Positions 1-7,325 of a DNA stretch of 10,090 bases are shown here, piece by piece. The position numbers and the translations under genes were made by a program. Below the pieces are notes generated by a model. That model did not search any database and was not told the DNA's origin. It worked only from the letters and a program-made list of their open reading frames with translations. Numbering within the stretch: position 1 is the first letter of the stretch; every line of letters begins with the position of its first letter. Source of the DNA: ZLKRG08 sp963977625 (GTDB taxonomy: Bacteria > Actinomycetota > Actinomycetes > Nanopelagicales > Nanopelagicaceae); assembly GCA_963977625.1 (NCBI GenBank), contig CAXBPX010000043.1:1-10090 (forward strand), written 5' to 3'.

Positions 1-966
1 CGTTATTCACTAGGCGAATTTCAATATCCATGGCGCGAGTGGAATGACTACTACCGAGATGCGGTGCGTCAATTCTGGTTGGGTGATATCGCTCGTGGTT
101 ACGGCGAAGGTGTGAGCGCGCTAGCGTCATCAATCTCTGGCTCTAGCAATATTTTCTATTTCCGTGGTCCAACTTCTTCAATTAATTTCTTAACAGCACA
201 CGATGGTTTCACAATGAACGACTTGGTTACATTTCACGAAAAGAATAATTTAGCTAATGGTGAAGATAATCGCGATGGTGCAAATACTAATCGGTCATGG
301 AATGTGGGAACTGAAGGACCGACTCAGGATCAAAAAATAAATCAAATCCGTCAATCACTTCAGAAATCGATGATGGCAACTTTGCTGCTTTCATCTGGAG
401 TCCCTATGGTGACCATGGGTGATGAAGTTGGTCGCACTCAGCATGGTTCGAATAATGCTTTTACGCTTCCCATCGAACTAAATCAAAATAATTGGAATCA
501 AGAAAGCGATTGGTTTGGTGGATGGACTCTTGATTGGAATCCAAAGGGAGATAAAAAAGATCTACAAGATGCGTTCATAGAATTAATCAGAATTAGAAAG
601 ACTTACCTATCAGATATAACTTCCGAATTCTTTACCGGCAGAGTTGATTTTGGCACTGAAAGAAAAGATATTGCCTGGTTTAGTCTTTCTGGAAATGAAA
701 TGAACTATAAGCATTGGTCAGATGGAGATAAACGCTCGTTAACGGTTTTCTTTGAAGCTGGACCAAAAAATGGCTTAGTGCTACTTATGAATTCATTTGG
801 TGAAGAAACAACTTTCACATTGCCTGGCAATGCTTGGGGTCAAAGTATGCGATGCATTTTTGATTCCTTCGAAGAAACTTCTACATATAACCCGGCTTTG
901 GCAGCACCCGGTGAGAAAGTGCAAGTTTCCCCACATTCTTTACAAGTTTGGCTGGTAAATCGCTAA
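1..966 (+). CDS. glgX: Glycogen debranching enzyme GlgX, C-terminal part (5' end outside window)
   Basis: The reading frame is open from base 1, so the true start lies upstream; 321 residues are visible. GlgX is a cytoplasmic GH13 isoamylase-type enzyme that hydrolyses alpha-1,6 branches of phosphorylase-trimmed glycogen. Visible family signatures, counted from the first residue in the window, are PWREWND near residues 10-16, VRQFWLGD, the region IV block NFLTAHDGFTMNDLV around 62-76 with the H67-D68 pair (the conserved transition-state Asp), a WNVGTEGPT block, and a GVPMVTMGDEVGRTQHGSNNAF block. The catalytic Asp nucleophile and Glu acid would be in the missing N-terminal part. A beta-sandwich C-terminal domain ends in LQVWLVNR, a typical GH13 ending. 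Oddity: after SNNAF the usual CQDNE tract of GlgX is replaced by TLPIELNQN. It is upstream of fabD by 39 bases but functionally unrelated to it. The family call is firm; exact substrate preference is not provable from this fragment. Confidence 0.93.
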   Translation, partial: RYSLGEFQYPWREWNDYYRDAVRQFWLGDIARGYGEGVSALASSISGSSNIFYFRGPTSSINFLTAHDGFTMNDLVTFHEKNNLANGEDNRDGANTNRSWNVGTEGPTQDQKINQIRQSLQKSMMATLLLSSGVPMVTMGDEVGRTQHGSNNAFTLPIELNQNNWNQESDWFGGWTLDWNPKGDKKDLQDAFIELIRIRKTYLSDITSEFFTGRVDFGTERKDIAWFSLSGNEMNYKHWSDGDKRSLTVFFEAGPKNGLVLLMNSFGEETTFTLPGNAWGQSMRCIFDSFEETSTYNPALAAPGEKVQVSPHSLQVWLVNR

Positions 967-970
967 TTAC

Positions 971-999
971 TTCTAAGTACTTCCAGGCCGCTTTAAACT
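971..999 (+). promoter_or_regulatory. Candidate leaderless promoter of the fatty-acid cluster
   Basis: A TAAACT hexamer at 994-999 fits the actinobacterial TANNNT -10 consensus and ends six bases before the fabD ATG at 1006. That would put the transcription start at or next to the A of the start codon. A weak -35-like TTCTAA (971-976) lies 17 bases upstream. No Shine-Dalgarno-like purine run precedes the fabD ATG, which agrees with a leaderless transcript. Read-through from glgX remains an alternative. The call rests on pattern only. Confidence 0.45.
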
Positions 1000-1005
1000 A
1001 AACAC

Positions 1006-1917
1006 ATGCTGGCACTGCTATTTCCTGGACAAGGTTCACAAACACCAGGGATGCTCAATCCTTGGTTAAATGATCAAACCCAGAAATTGCTTGCGTCTTG
1101 GTCCAAGCAAATTGATTTAGATTTGATTGCACTTGGCACTACCGCGACCGCTGATGAGATTAAAGATACGGCCAACGCGCAACCACTAATAGTCGCAGCT
1201 GGTTTATTAGGAATGCATTCGTTACAACTTTCAAAATTCGCAGTTGTTGCCGGACATTCGGTGGGTGAAATTACCGCAGCTGGTGTTTCCGGAGTTTTAT
1301 CTCCAACTCATTCGATGGAATTAGTTAGACAGCGTGGAATCGCGATGGCAAAAGCAGCTAGCCAAGTGGAAACCGGAATGGCGGCGGTACTTGGCGGGGA
1401 TCGAAGCGAAGTATTAAGTTCCATTTCAAAATTAGATTTAGTACCTGCAAATGACAATGGTGCTGGGCAAATTGTGGCAGCCGGTGCTTTGGATAAAATC
1501 GAGATGTTAATTGAAAATCCACCAGCAGGTGCACGGGTGCGAGCTCTTGCAGTAGCTGGTGCGTTCCATACCCATTACATGCAAAATGCAGTTTCACATG
1601 TATCCCAATTTGTAAGTAGCATTCAGATAAATGAACCACTTGCGCAATTACTTTCAAATAAGGATGGTTTGGCCGTTGAAAATGGCGCAGATGCAATCAA
1701 CCGCATCGTAAATCAAATCGCTAATCCGGTTAGATGGGATCTTTGCATGGAATCTTTGGTAAAACTTGGAATCACTGGTGCGATTGAATTTCCTCCAGCT
1801 GGCACCTTGGTTGGGCTTTTAAAACGGGCTACGCCTGTAATCGAAACTTTTGCTCTTAAATCTCCCGATGATTTGATAGCAGCCAAAGAATTTGCGATTA
1901 AGCATGGTGGTGCATGA
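1006..1917 (+). CDS. fabD: Malonyl-CoA:ACP transacylase FabD
   Basis: FabD moves the malonyl group from malonyl-CoA to the phosphopantetheine arm of ACP, supplying the extender unit for type II fatty-acid synthesis in the cytoplasm. The 303-residue length is normal. Visible motifs: GQGSQ at residues 8-12 (oxyanion hole), conserved Gln59, nucleophile Ser85 in GHSVGE (83-88), the malonate-carboxylate-binding Arg110 in RQRG, and the catalytic His188 in AFHTH. The C-terminal EFPPAGTLVGLLKR is the actinobacterial version of the EVGPGKVL block. The ATG at 1006 puts GQGSQ at the usual distance from the N terminus. No Shine-Dalgarno is seen; see the leaderless promoter entry. It overlaps fabH by four bases (ATGA), implying translational coupling. 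The actinobacterial regulator gene fasR, often found just upstream of fabD, is absent here and replaced by glgX. Confidence 0.96.
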   Translation: MLALLFPGQGSQTPGMLNPWLNDQTQKLLASWSKQIDLDLIALGTTATADEIKDTANAQPLIVAAGLLGMHSLQLSKFAVVAGHSVGEITAAGVSGVLSPTHSMELVRQRGIAMAKAASQVETGMAAVLGGDRSEVLSSISKLDLVPANDNGAGQIVAAGALDKIEMLIENPPAGARVRALAVAGAFHTHYMQNAVSHVSQFVSSIQINEPLAQLLSNKDGLAVENGADAINRIVNQIANPVRWDLCMESLVKLGITGAIEFPPAGTLVGLLKRATPVIETFALKSPDDLIAAKEFAIKHGGA

Positions 1918-2915
1918 TTAAAGATAGCTCCGGAAGTAACTCTTCAATTCTTGCAATTGGGGTGTATCGCGCTACCAATTTAATTCCAAACTCTGCAATA
2001 GTTGAAAAAATTGATTCAACGGATGAATGGATTCAACAGCGAACTGGTATCGAAACCAGGCGTTTTGCTGACAAGGAAGTTTCAGTGGTTTCGATGGGCA
2101 CGCAAGCAGCTAAACAAGCACTTGATCGAGCCAAAGTAAGTGCCGACCTGGTCGATGTAATCATCATGGCTTCTATTTCTTACCCACACCAAACTCCAAG
2201 CGGCGCTTCTGGAATCGCCGCAAATATCGGTGCCAATAAAGCTGCGGCATTTGATTTATCAGCTGCCTGTGCAGGTTTTGCATACGGCGTTGGTTTAGCT
2301 AAAGATTTAATTAAAGGTGGCACCGCAAAATATGTATTGGTAATTGGTGCTGAAAAATTAAGTGATTTCACGAATCCAAATGATCGCGCTACAGCTTTCA
2401 TTTTTGCAGATGGCGCTGGCGCAGTATTAATCGGACCAAGTGATGAAGTAGGAATTGGTCCAACTGCATGGGGTTCAGATTCAGATCAACGTGATGCCAT
2501 CACTATGTCATCTTGGTTAGATTTTAAAAATAATTCTGCTCCTGCTAACACAATTGCTTGGCCAGATATTGCACAGGAAGGTCAGAAAGTTTTTCGTTGG
2601 GCAGTATTTTCAGTTAGCAAAGTCGGAAGTGAAGCGATTAATTTAGCTGGACTTAAGCCAAATGATTTGAAAGCTTTCGTGCCACATCAAGCAAATTTGA
2701 GAATTATCGAATCTATGGCCAAAGATATGAAACTTTCACCTGATATTTTGATTGCAGATGATATTCGTACCAATGGAAATACTTCTGCAGCTTCAATTCC
2801 ACTTGCGATGGATGCGCTTTTAAATAAACATCCTGAATTACATGGGCAGCTGGCGCTTTTAATTGGATATGGCGCAGGTCTCGCATATGCGGCCCAAGTG
2901 GTGAAATTACCTTAG
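1914..2915 (+). CDS. fabH: 3-oxoacyl-ACP synthase III FabH
   Basis: FabH starts fatty-acid synthesis by condensing an acyl-CoA primer with malonyl-ACP. The 333 residues carry the thiolase-fold signatures: DEWIQQRTGI near 37-46, active-site Cys119 in DLSAACAGF, His258 in VPHQAN (256-261) and Asn289 in GNTSAAS, giving a complete Cys-His-Asn triad. The C terminus has GYGAGLAYA, close to the usual GFGAGLTWG. In Actinobacteria the enzyme often accepts branched primers; primer choice cannot be read here. The start codon lies in an ATGA overlap with the fabD stop, so it is probably translated by coupling; only a weak GGTGG (1906-1910) precedes it. A 127-base gap separates it from acpP. Confidence 0.96.
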   Translation: MIKDSSGSNSSILAIGVYRATNLIPNSAIVEKIDSTDEWIQQRTGIETRRFADKEVSVVSMGTQAAKQALDRAKVSADLVDVIIMASISYPHQTPSGASGIAANIGANKAAAFDLSAACAGFAYGVGLAKDLIKGGTAKYVLVIGAEKLSDFTNPNDRATAFIFADGAGAVLIGPSDEVGIGPTAWGSDSDQRDAITMSSWLDFKNNSAPANTIAWPDIAQEGQKVFRWAVFSVSKVGSEAINLAGLKPNDLKAFVPHQANLRIIESMAKDMKLSPDILIADDIRTNGNTSAASIPLAMDALLNKHPELHGQLALLIGYGAGLAYAAQVVKLP

Positions 2916-3042
2916 AAAATCGGTTAAAAAGCCGGAATACTCGAAAGTAATCCCCTTTACCCTGCACAATATCTACCTGATCCACCTGACGCTAAGCAGT
3001 GTTGCGATGCGTTAAATGAACTATACGAAAAGAGAAATATCA
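2916..3042 (+). other. fabH-acpP intergenic region
   Basis: This is the only sizeable gap in an otherwise tight cluster. ACP is needed in much greater amounts than the enzymes, so an extra promoter or processing site here would make sense. I see no convincing -35/-10 pair: TTGCGA (3002-3007) and TATACG (3022-3027) are only 14 bases apart. ACCTGA occurs twice with a nine-base period (2975-2980 and 2984-2989), a possible protein-binding repeat or chance. A purine-rich AAAAGAGAA (3028-3036) serves as the acpP ribosome binding site. No strong hairpin with a T-tract is present, so no terminator is called. Confidence 0.4.
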
Positions 3043-3291
3043 ATGGCACTAAACGAAGCGGATGTACTTGCTGGTCTAAAAGAGATCGTTGAAGAAGTTG
3101 CGGGCGTTCCTGCTGCATCTATCGAATTGGGCAAGAGCTTCACTGAAGACCTAGATGTTGATTCATTATCAATGGTTGAAGTTGTAGTTGCAGCAGAAGA
3201 ACGTTTCGGCGTGAAAATTCCTGATGATCAGGTAGCTGAACTTGCAACTGTTGGCGATGCAGTTAATTTCATCGTAAAAGCTTCTGCTTAA
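3043..3291 (+). CDS. acpP: Acyl carrier protein
   Basis: This is the small acidic carrier that holds growing acyl chains for FabD, FabH, FabF and the other type II enzymes. I place the start at 3043, giving 82 residues, the normal ACP size. An in-frame ATG at 3016 would add nine residues (MNYTKREIS) unlike ACP N termini and has no ribosome binding site, whereas the 3043 ATG has AAAAGAGAA 6-14 bases upstream. The phosphopantetheine attachment serine is Ser41 in DVDSLS. Helix III (ERFGVKIPDDQVAEL) and the TVGDAVNFI block are typical. The Asp-Val-Asp-Ser-Leu-Ser form, rather than DSLD, is common in Actinobacteria. It lies 29 bases before fabF and is most likely co-transcribed with it. Confidence 0.96.
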   Translation: MALNEADVLAGLKEIVEEVAGVPAASIELGKSFTEDLDVDSLSMVEVVVAAEERFGVKIPDDQVAELATVGDAVNFIVKASA

Positions 3292-3320
3292 TTAAATACA
3301 CGGAAGAGAATTTCCCCCAA

Positions 3321-4562
3321 ATGACAAGACGCGTTGTTGTAACTGGTTTAGGTGCCACTACTCCGCTCGGCGGAGATGTTGCCACCACTTGGGCTAATGC
3401 CGTCGCCGGAAAGTCTGGCGCACGTACCATGAAGCATGAGTGGGCCAGCACCTTGCCAGTGCACTTCGCTGCAGAGGTAACTACCGAACCATCTGAAGTA
3501 ATGAAACCGGTAGAACTTCGAAGATTAGATAGATCCGAACAATTTGCGTTAATTGCAGCTCGTGAAGCATTTGCGGATGCCGGCTTATCAGCATTAGATA
3601 ATTTAGATCTCGAACGCTTAGGTGTAGTAATTGCTTCCGGAATTGGTGGCGTTACTTCATTATTAGAGCAATATCGAATTTTGATGGAAAAAGGTGCGCG
3701 ACTTGTTTCGCCACATACCGTTCCAATGATTATGCCAAATGGCCCTGCTGCAAATGTGGGACTTGAATTTAAAGCAAAAGCTGGAGTGCATACTCCGGTC
3801 TCTGCTTGCGCATCTGGCGCAGAAGCAATTGGTTATGCCTTTGACATGATCCGAAACAATCGCGCAGATGTTGTAATTTCTGGTGGAGTTGAAGCTTCAG
3901 TTGATGCGCTACCAATGGCGGGATTTGCGGCAATGAAAGCGCTTTCAACTCGAAACGATGCGCCCGAGAAAGCATCAAGACCATACGATTCTGATCGCGA
4001 TGGCTTTGTACTTGGCGAAGGTGGTGGCGTACTTATTCTTGAAGAGTACGAACATGCCAAAGCACGTGGCGCCAAAATTTACTGCGAAATTGCAGGTCAA
4101 GGTTTAACTTCAGATGGTTATCACATTGCAGCGCCAGATCCCGAAGGTCGCGGAGTTATCCGCGCAATGCAACTTGCACTTAAAGACGCTGGACTTTCTA
4201 CTAAAGATATTTATCATCTAAATGCACACGCCACTTCAACTCCTGCAGGAGATGTTGCCGAAGCGAACGCACTTCGCGGTGCGCTTGGTTTGGATGCAGA
4301 TCATGTTGCAGTATCTGCAACTAAATCAATGACCGGCCACTTACTTGGTGGAGCTGGCGCAGTTGAATCTGTTTTTATTGTGAAAGCACTTCAAGAGCGA
4401 TTGGCTCCGCCTACTATTAATATTGAAAATCTCGATCCAGCAGTAACTGTGGATGTAGTTCGCGATAAAGCACGTGAATTACCAAAAGGTGACATTGCTG
4501 CGCTTAATGATTCTTTTGGTTTTGGTGGTCACGACGTGGTGTTGGTGTTCAAAAGCATCTAA
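3321..4562 (+). CDS. fabF: 3-oxoacyl-ACP synthase II FabF (KAS II)
   Basis: FabF elongates acyl-ACP by decarboxylative condensation with malonyl-ACP. The 413 residues are full length for KAS II and start with VVVTGLGATTPLG. The complete Cys-His-His triad is visible: Cys163 in VSACASG, His303 in NAHATSTPAGD and His340 in KSMTGHLLGGAGAVE, with Lys335 nearby. The C-terminal gating loop reads SFGFGGHD (398-405) where actinobacterial KAS enzymes usually have SFGFGGHN; this Asn-to-Asp change is one base. A GGAAGAG (3304-3310) about ten bases upstream can serve as ribosome binding site. The stop codon is directly followed by the accD ATG with no gap. No fabG, fabZ or fabI lies in the window, so the reductive steps are encoded elsewhere. 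Confidence 0.96.
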   Translation: MTRRVVVTGLGATTPLGGDVATTWANAVAGKSGARTMKHEWASTLPVHFAAEVTTEPSEVMKPVELRRLDRSEQFALIAAREAFADAGLSALDNLDLERLGVVIASGIGGVTSLLEQYRILMEKGARLVSPHTVPMIMPNGPAANVGLEFKAKAGVHTPVSACASGAEAIGYAFDMIRNNRADVVISGGVEASVDALPMAGFAAMKALSTRNDAPEKASRPYDSDRDGFVLGEGGGVLILEEYEHAKARGAKIYCEIAGQGLTSDGYHIAAPDPEGRGVIRAMQLALKDAGLSTKDIYHLNAHATSTPAGDVAEANALRGALGLDADHVAVSATKSMTGHLLGGAGAVESVFIVKALQERLAPPTINIENLDPAVTVDVVRDKARELPKGDIAALNDSFGFGGHDVVLVFKSI

Positions 4563-5939
4563 ATGACAGATCCCAAAGATCCAGAGCTTCGAATTGCGAA
4601 GTTGCTTGACCCTGGTACCAATCATTTAATCACTGATCGCAATCAAAGTGGCATGCTTGCCGCGCGCGGAAAAATTAAAGGTAATGAAGTTGTAGTTTTT
4701 GCATCTGATCCAACGGTTCAAGGTGGCGCTCTTGGCCCAGAAGGTGCCAAAGTGATTGTAGAAGCTTACAAAGTAGCGATGGCAGAACAACTTCCAGTGA
4801 TTGGAATCTGGCATTCTGGTGGTGCCCGACTTCGTGACGGTGTCTTATCGCTGCATGCATTCGGTGAAGTTTTTCAATCGTTTATCACTGCATCCGGAAA
4901 AATCCCACAACTTTCTTTAGTGCTTGGTCCAACTGCAGGTGGTGGTGCATATGGCCCGGCACTTACTGATGTGGTGGTGCTGGCACCAGAAGGTCGCATC
5001 TTCGTAACTGGTCCCGATGTGGTTAAAAGTGTTACTGGTGAAAATGTAGATATGGCAAAACTTGGTGGTCCAGAAGCACATAAAAAGAATTCAGGATTAG
5101 CGCACATCATTGCATCCAGCGAAACTGAAGCTTTTGAAGATATTCGAAAACTTGCATCATTATTTGCAAATCAAGGACATTTAAATGTAAAACTTGAAGA
5201 TGTAGATCTCTCTAAGTTTGTGCCAGATTCTCGTAAGCGCGCCTACGAAGTTCATCCTTTGGTCGAAGAATTACTTGATCATGATGAATCCATGGAATTA
5301 CATGCAGATTGGGCGCCAAATATGTTGACTGCAATTGGTCGATTGGGTGGTCGCACTGTCGGAGTAATTGCAAATAATCCAAAACATTTAGGCGGAGTAC
5401 TTGATGCGGCAGCCGGTGAAAAAGCAGCTCGATTTGTTCGAATGTGCGATGCTTTCGGAATTCCGTTAGTTGTCATCGCTGATGTTTCCGGATTCTTACC
5501 AGGTGCTGGACAAGAATGGGAAGGCGCAGTCAGACGCGGCGCCAAATTACTTCATGCATTTGGAGAGGCAGTGGTTCCCCGCGTAACTTTGATAACTCGC
5601 CATGCCTATGGTGGTGCTTACGTTGCTATGAATTCTCGCGCGCTAGGTGCAACTAAAGTTTTTGCTTGGCCAAATGCAGATGTTGCAGTTATGGGAAGTG
5701 TGGCCGCAGTTCGGGTTTTACATCGCAGGTTATTAGCGGATGTTGCCGCAGATTTACGTGAAAATATGGAGTTAGAGCTAGCCGCACAACACGAACAAGA
5801 ATCTGGTGGTGTGCAGCGAGCCATTGAAATTGGCGTAGTTGATGAAGTTATCGAGCCAAATAAAACTAGATCTGAAATTGCACGCGCAATCGCAGCCGCG
5901 CCGTATCGCCGCGGTGCTCATAGCAATATTCCGCTATAA
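4563..5939 (+). CDS. accD: Acyl-CoA carboxylase carboxyltransferase subunit (AccD6-like)
   Basis: This subunit transfers carboxyl from biotin to acetyl-CoA (or propionyl-CoA), here presumably providing malonyl-CoA for the adjacent FabD. The 458 residues contain both carboxyltransferase halves. The N half has SGGARLRDG (85-93) and GPTAGGGAYGPALTD (122-136). The C half has GFLPGAGQEW (310-319) and HAYGGAYVAM (347-356). These glycine-rich loops form the two oxyanion holes. It ends in NIPL like actinobacterial PccB/AccD proteins. It is shorter than the usual 510-530 residues, mainly at the N terminus, and close in size to the mycobacterial FAS-II-linked AccD6, which also sits behind a fabD-acp-kas cluster. 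The biotin carboxylase/biotin carrier partner is not in the window. Substrate (acetyl against propionyl) cannot be fixed by eye. It abuts fabF exactly, so translation is likely coupled. Confidence 0.93.
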   Translation: MTDPKDPELRIAKLLDPGTNHLITDRNQSGMLAARGKIKGNEVVVFASDPTVQGGALGPEGAKVIVEAYKVAMAEQLPVIGIWHSGGARLRDGVLSLHAFGEVFQSFITASGKIPQLSLVLGPTAGGGAYGPALTDVVVLAPEGRIFVTGPDVVKSVTGENVDMAKLGGPEAHKKNSGLAHIIASSETEAFEDIRKLASLFANQGHLNVKLEDVDLSKFVPDSRKRAYEVHPLVEELLDHDESMELHADWAPNMLTAIGRLGGRTVGVIANNPKHLGGVLDAAAGEKAARFVRMCDAFGIPLVVIADVSGFLPGAGQEWEGAVRRGAKLLHAFGEAVVPRVTLITRHAYGGAYVAMNSRALGATKVFAWPNADVAVMGSVAAVRVLHRRLLADVAADLRENMELELAAQHEQESGGVQRAIEIGVVDEVIEPNKTRSEIARAIAAAPYRRGAHSNIPL

Positions 5940-5956
5940 ATTAACTATAAATTAAC
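5935..5956. repeat. 11-bp tandem duplication across the accD stop
   Basis: TATAAATTAAC occurs twice in direct succession (5935-5945 and 5946-5956). The first copy contains the accD TAA stop (5937-5939). Only 22 bases separate accD from the convergent gene that ends at 5962, and no GC-rich hairpin is seen. The repeat is small and may be a slippage product. Confidence 0.8.
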
Positions 5957-5961
5957 TTAAA

Positions 5962-6702
5962 TTAATTAGTTTTAAAAGAAACCGTGACCGTCGCAGTTAC
6001 AGTCTTCTTGATACTTGTGGTGTCGTACATTCCGTAATCAGAGGTCATCGTTGAATCTGGTGTCGTGACTTGAATTGGGCCAGCTTTAACCGAAGTAATA
6101 GATCCAACTGTGCCACCTACTGCTTTAGTCATTGCCTCTGCGCGATCTTTGGCATCTTTGGTGGCTTGGCTAAGTAACTCTGGACGAATTTTATTTAGAG
6201 TTGAAACATAATATTGAGGGCCGTAGTTACTTACATTTACGCCTTGTTCGAGTATTGAACCAATATTCTGACTTAATTTAGAGACCAATTGGACATCTTT
6301 GGTGCGCACTGTAATTTCGCGATTAGCGCGGTAATTTAAAATTCTGCCGGTTGGATTTCCATTTATATATTCTTCAGTTGGATATGAATTAATTGGTCCT
6401 AGCGTCAGTTGATCTTCAGCAATCCCACCATCAATTAAATACTTTTGTAATGCAGAAATTCCTGAACCAATTCCACTTACGGCACTTGCTGGAGTTTTTC
6501 CGGTATTGGCGATTGATAATGTCCAAACTACGTTGTCGGCAGTTGCTTCTACTTTTGCAGAACCAGTAACCAAAATTCCATCGCTTGAACGAGATGCAAA
6601 ACCACTTCCGACTTTAGCTAGTCCAGCGCCAAGCGAACTGGCAATAATCACCGCAGCTGCAATAATGGTAATCGCTTTACGTTTTTCAATCATCTCGTCC
6701 AT
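5962..6702 (-). CDS. Membrane-anchored SIMPL-domain (DUF541) protein
   Basis: The 246-residue protein starts with a short charged stretch (MDEMIEKRK) followed by a hydrophobic segment at about 10-29, an N-terminal membrane anchor or uncleaved signal. The rest is exported and matches the SIMPL/DUF541 pattern: ILVTGSAKVEATADNVVWTLSI (43-64), a middle section with LNYRANREITVRTKDV (122-137), LLSQATKDAKDRAEAM (176-191) and a C-terminal beta strand TATVTVSF. The family is widespread in bacterial envelopes but its biochemical role is unclear. The ATG at 6702 is chosen over a longer frame from 6798 because AGAAAG lies about ten bases upstream and the longer form would overlap the DUF3145 gene by 70 bases with non-family sequence. 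It follows DUF3145 by 26 bases, probably in one transcript, and converges on accD. Confidence 0.85.
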   Translation of the reverse strand: MDEMIEKRKAITIIAAAVIIASSLGAGLAKVGSGFASRSSDGILVTGSAKVEATADNVVWTLSIANTGKTPASAVSGIGSGISALQKYLIDGGIAEDQLTLGPINSYPTEEYINGNPTGRILNYRANREITVRTKDVQLVSKLSQNIGSILEQGVNVSNYGPQYYVSTLNKIRPELLSQATKDAKDRAEAMTKAVGGTVGSITSVKAGPIQVTTPDSTMTSDYGMYDTTSIKKTVTATVTVSFKTN

Positions 6703-6728
6703 TTTAATTTTCTTTCTATTTAATCTTT

Positions 6729-7202
6729 TTAAATTGCGCGTAGGTGGGCAATCTCCTGCAAATCTACTGCACGGAAGCGTTCCAATTCCACTTCCCACTC
6801 TGTTCCGAGTGCCACATCAAGCAACTCACGTAGTTCATCGTCGCTCTTACTCATCGCGAACCTCACTTGATTTTCAGTTAATTGAATATTGCCAATTTCA
6901 TCGATTTGGGAACGATGCAAACCAAGATCTGGCGTAAATCTAAAAAACTGTGAGTTAGATGTGATTTCAAATCTTAAGTAATGCCAACTTTTTAAAGCGC
7001 TAGCAAGCGCTGCCGATACATCACTTGAGTTTCGCCACTCAATCTGCAATCGCTGCGTTCCGGCAACCAAAGGTTGATTACGCCATTCAATTTGAACTGG
7101 ACCGAGGATTGATTCGATCGACCATTCAACATGACGTATCAATGCCAAAGGGCATGAGTGGATGGTTAATGTTCCACGAATAGTTTTTACGGCTTGACTC
7201 AC
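6729..7202 (-). CDS. DUF3145 family protein
   Basis: The 157-residue protein matches my memory of DUF3145: RGTLTIHSCPLALIRHVEWSIES near the N terminus, LGPVQIEWRNQP, LASALKSWHYLRFEIT, FTPDLGLHR and the C-terminal LGTEWEVELERFR. The family is actinobacterial and of unknown function. In Microbacteriaceae it is commonly found between fabF and the carboxylase gene, so its place right beside accD here, though on the opposite strand, supports a link to fatty-acid synthesis. I choose the GTG at 7202 because a perfect AGGAG lies seven bases upstream and the protein then begins MSQAVKTIRG, matching the family N terminus. An ATG at 7256 would add 18 residues without a ribosome binding site. There is no signal peptide or membrane segment, so it should be cytoplasmic. 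The SIMPL gene follows by 26 bases. Confidence 0.85.
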   Translation of the reverse strand: MSQAVKTIRGTLTIHSCPLALIRHVEWSIESILGPVQIEWRNQPLVAGTQRLQIEWRNSSDVSAALASALKSWHYLRFEITSNSQFFRFTPDLGLHRSQIDEIGNIQLTENQVRFAMSKSDDELRELLDVALGTEWEVELERFRAVDLQEIAHLRAI

Positions 7203-7209
7203 TAAACAA

Positions 7210-7214
7210 CTCCT
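7210..7214 (-). promoter_or_regulatory. Shine-Dalgarno site deciding the GTG start of the DUF3145 gene
   Basis: The minus strand reads AGGAG here, then seven bases, then GTG at 7202. It is the best ribosome binding site in the window and settles the start codon against the upstream ATG at 7256. Confidence 0.8.
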
Positions 7215-7325
7215 AGCAAGGCGCTTAACTGCACCTTCCCCAGTCCAGTAAGCCATTTCGCTTGAAGTCGTAGGCTAATTTTCGCCTCTCTGAGCGCGCT
7301 TTGTCCACTCCGCAAGGGGCTCTAA

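Noticed and set aside
1358..1696. 112-codon minus-strand open frame inside fabD
   Set aside because: It lies wholly antisense to a well-supported fabD and reads as low-complexity His/Leu/Gln sequence, a typical shadow frame.
3016..3042. Upstream ATG for acpP
   Set aside because: It has no ribosome binding site and adds nine residues not typical of ACPs; the 3043 ATG has both a site and the right length.
6506..6937. 143-codon plus-strand open frame over the SIMPL/DUF3145 junction
   Set aside because: It is antisense to two genes with clear family signatures and ribosome binding sites, and its translation resembles no family I know.
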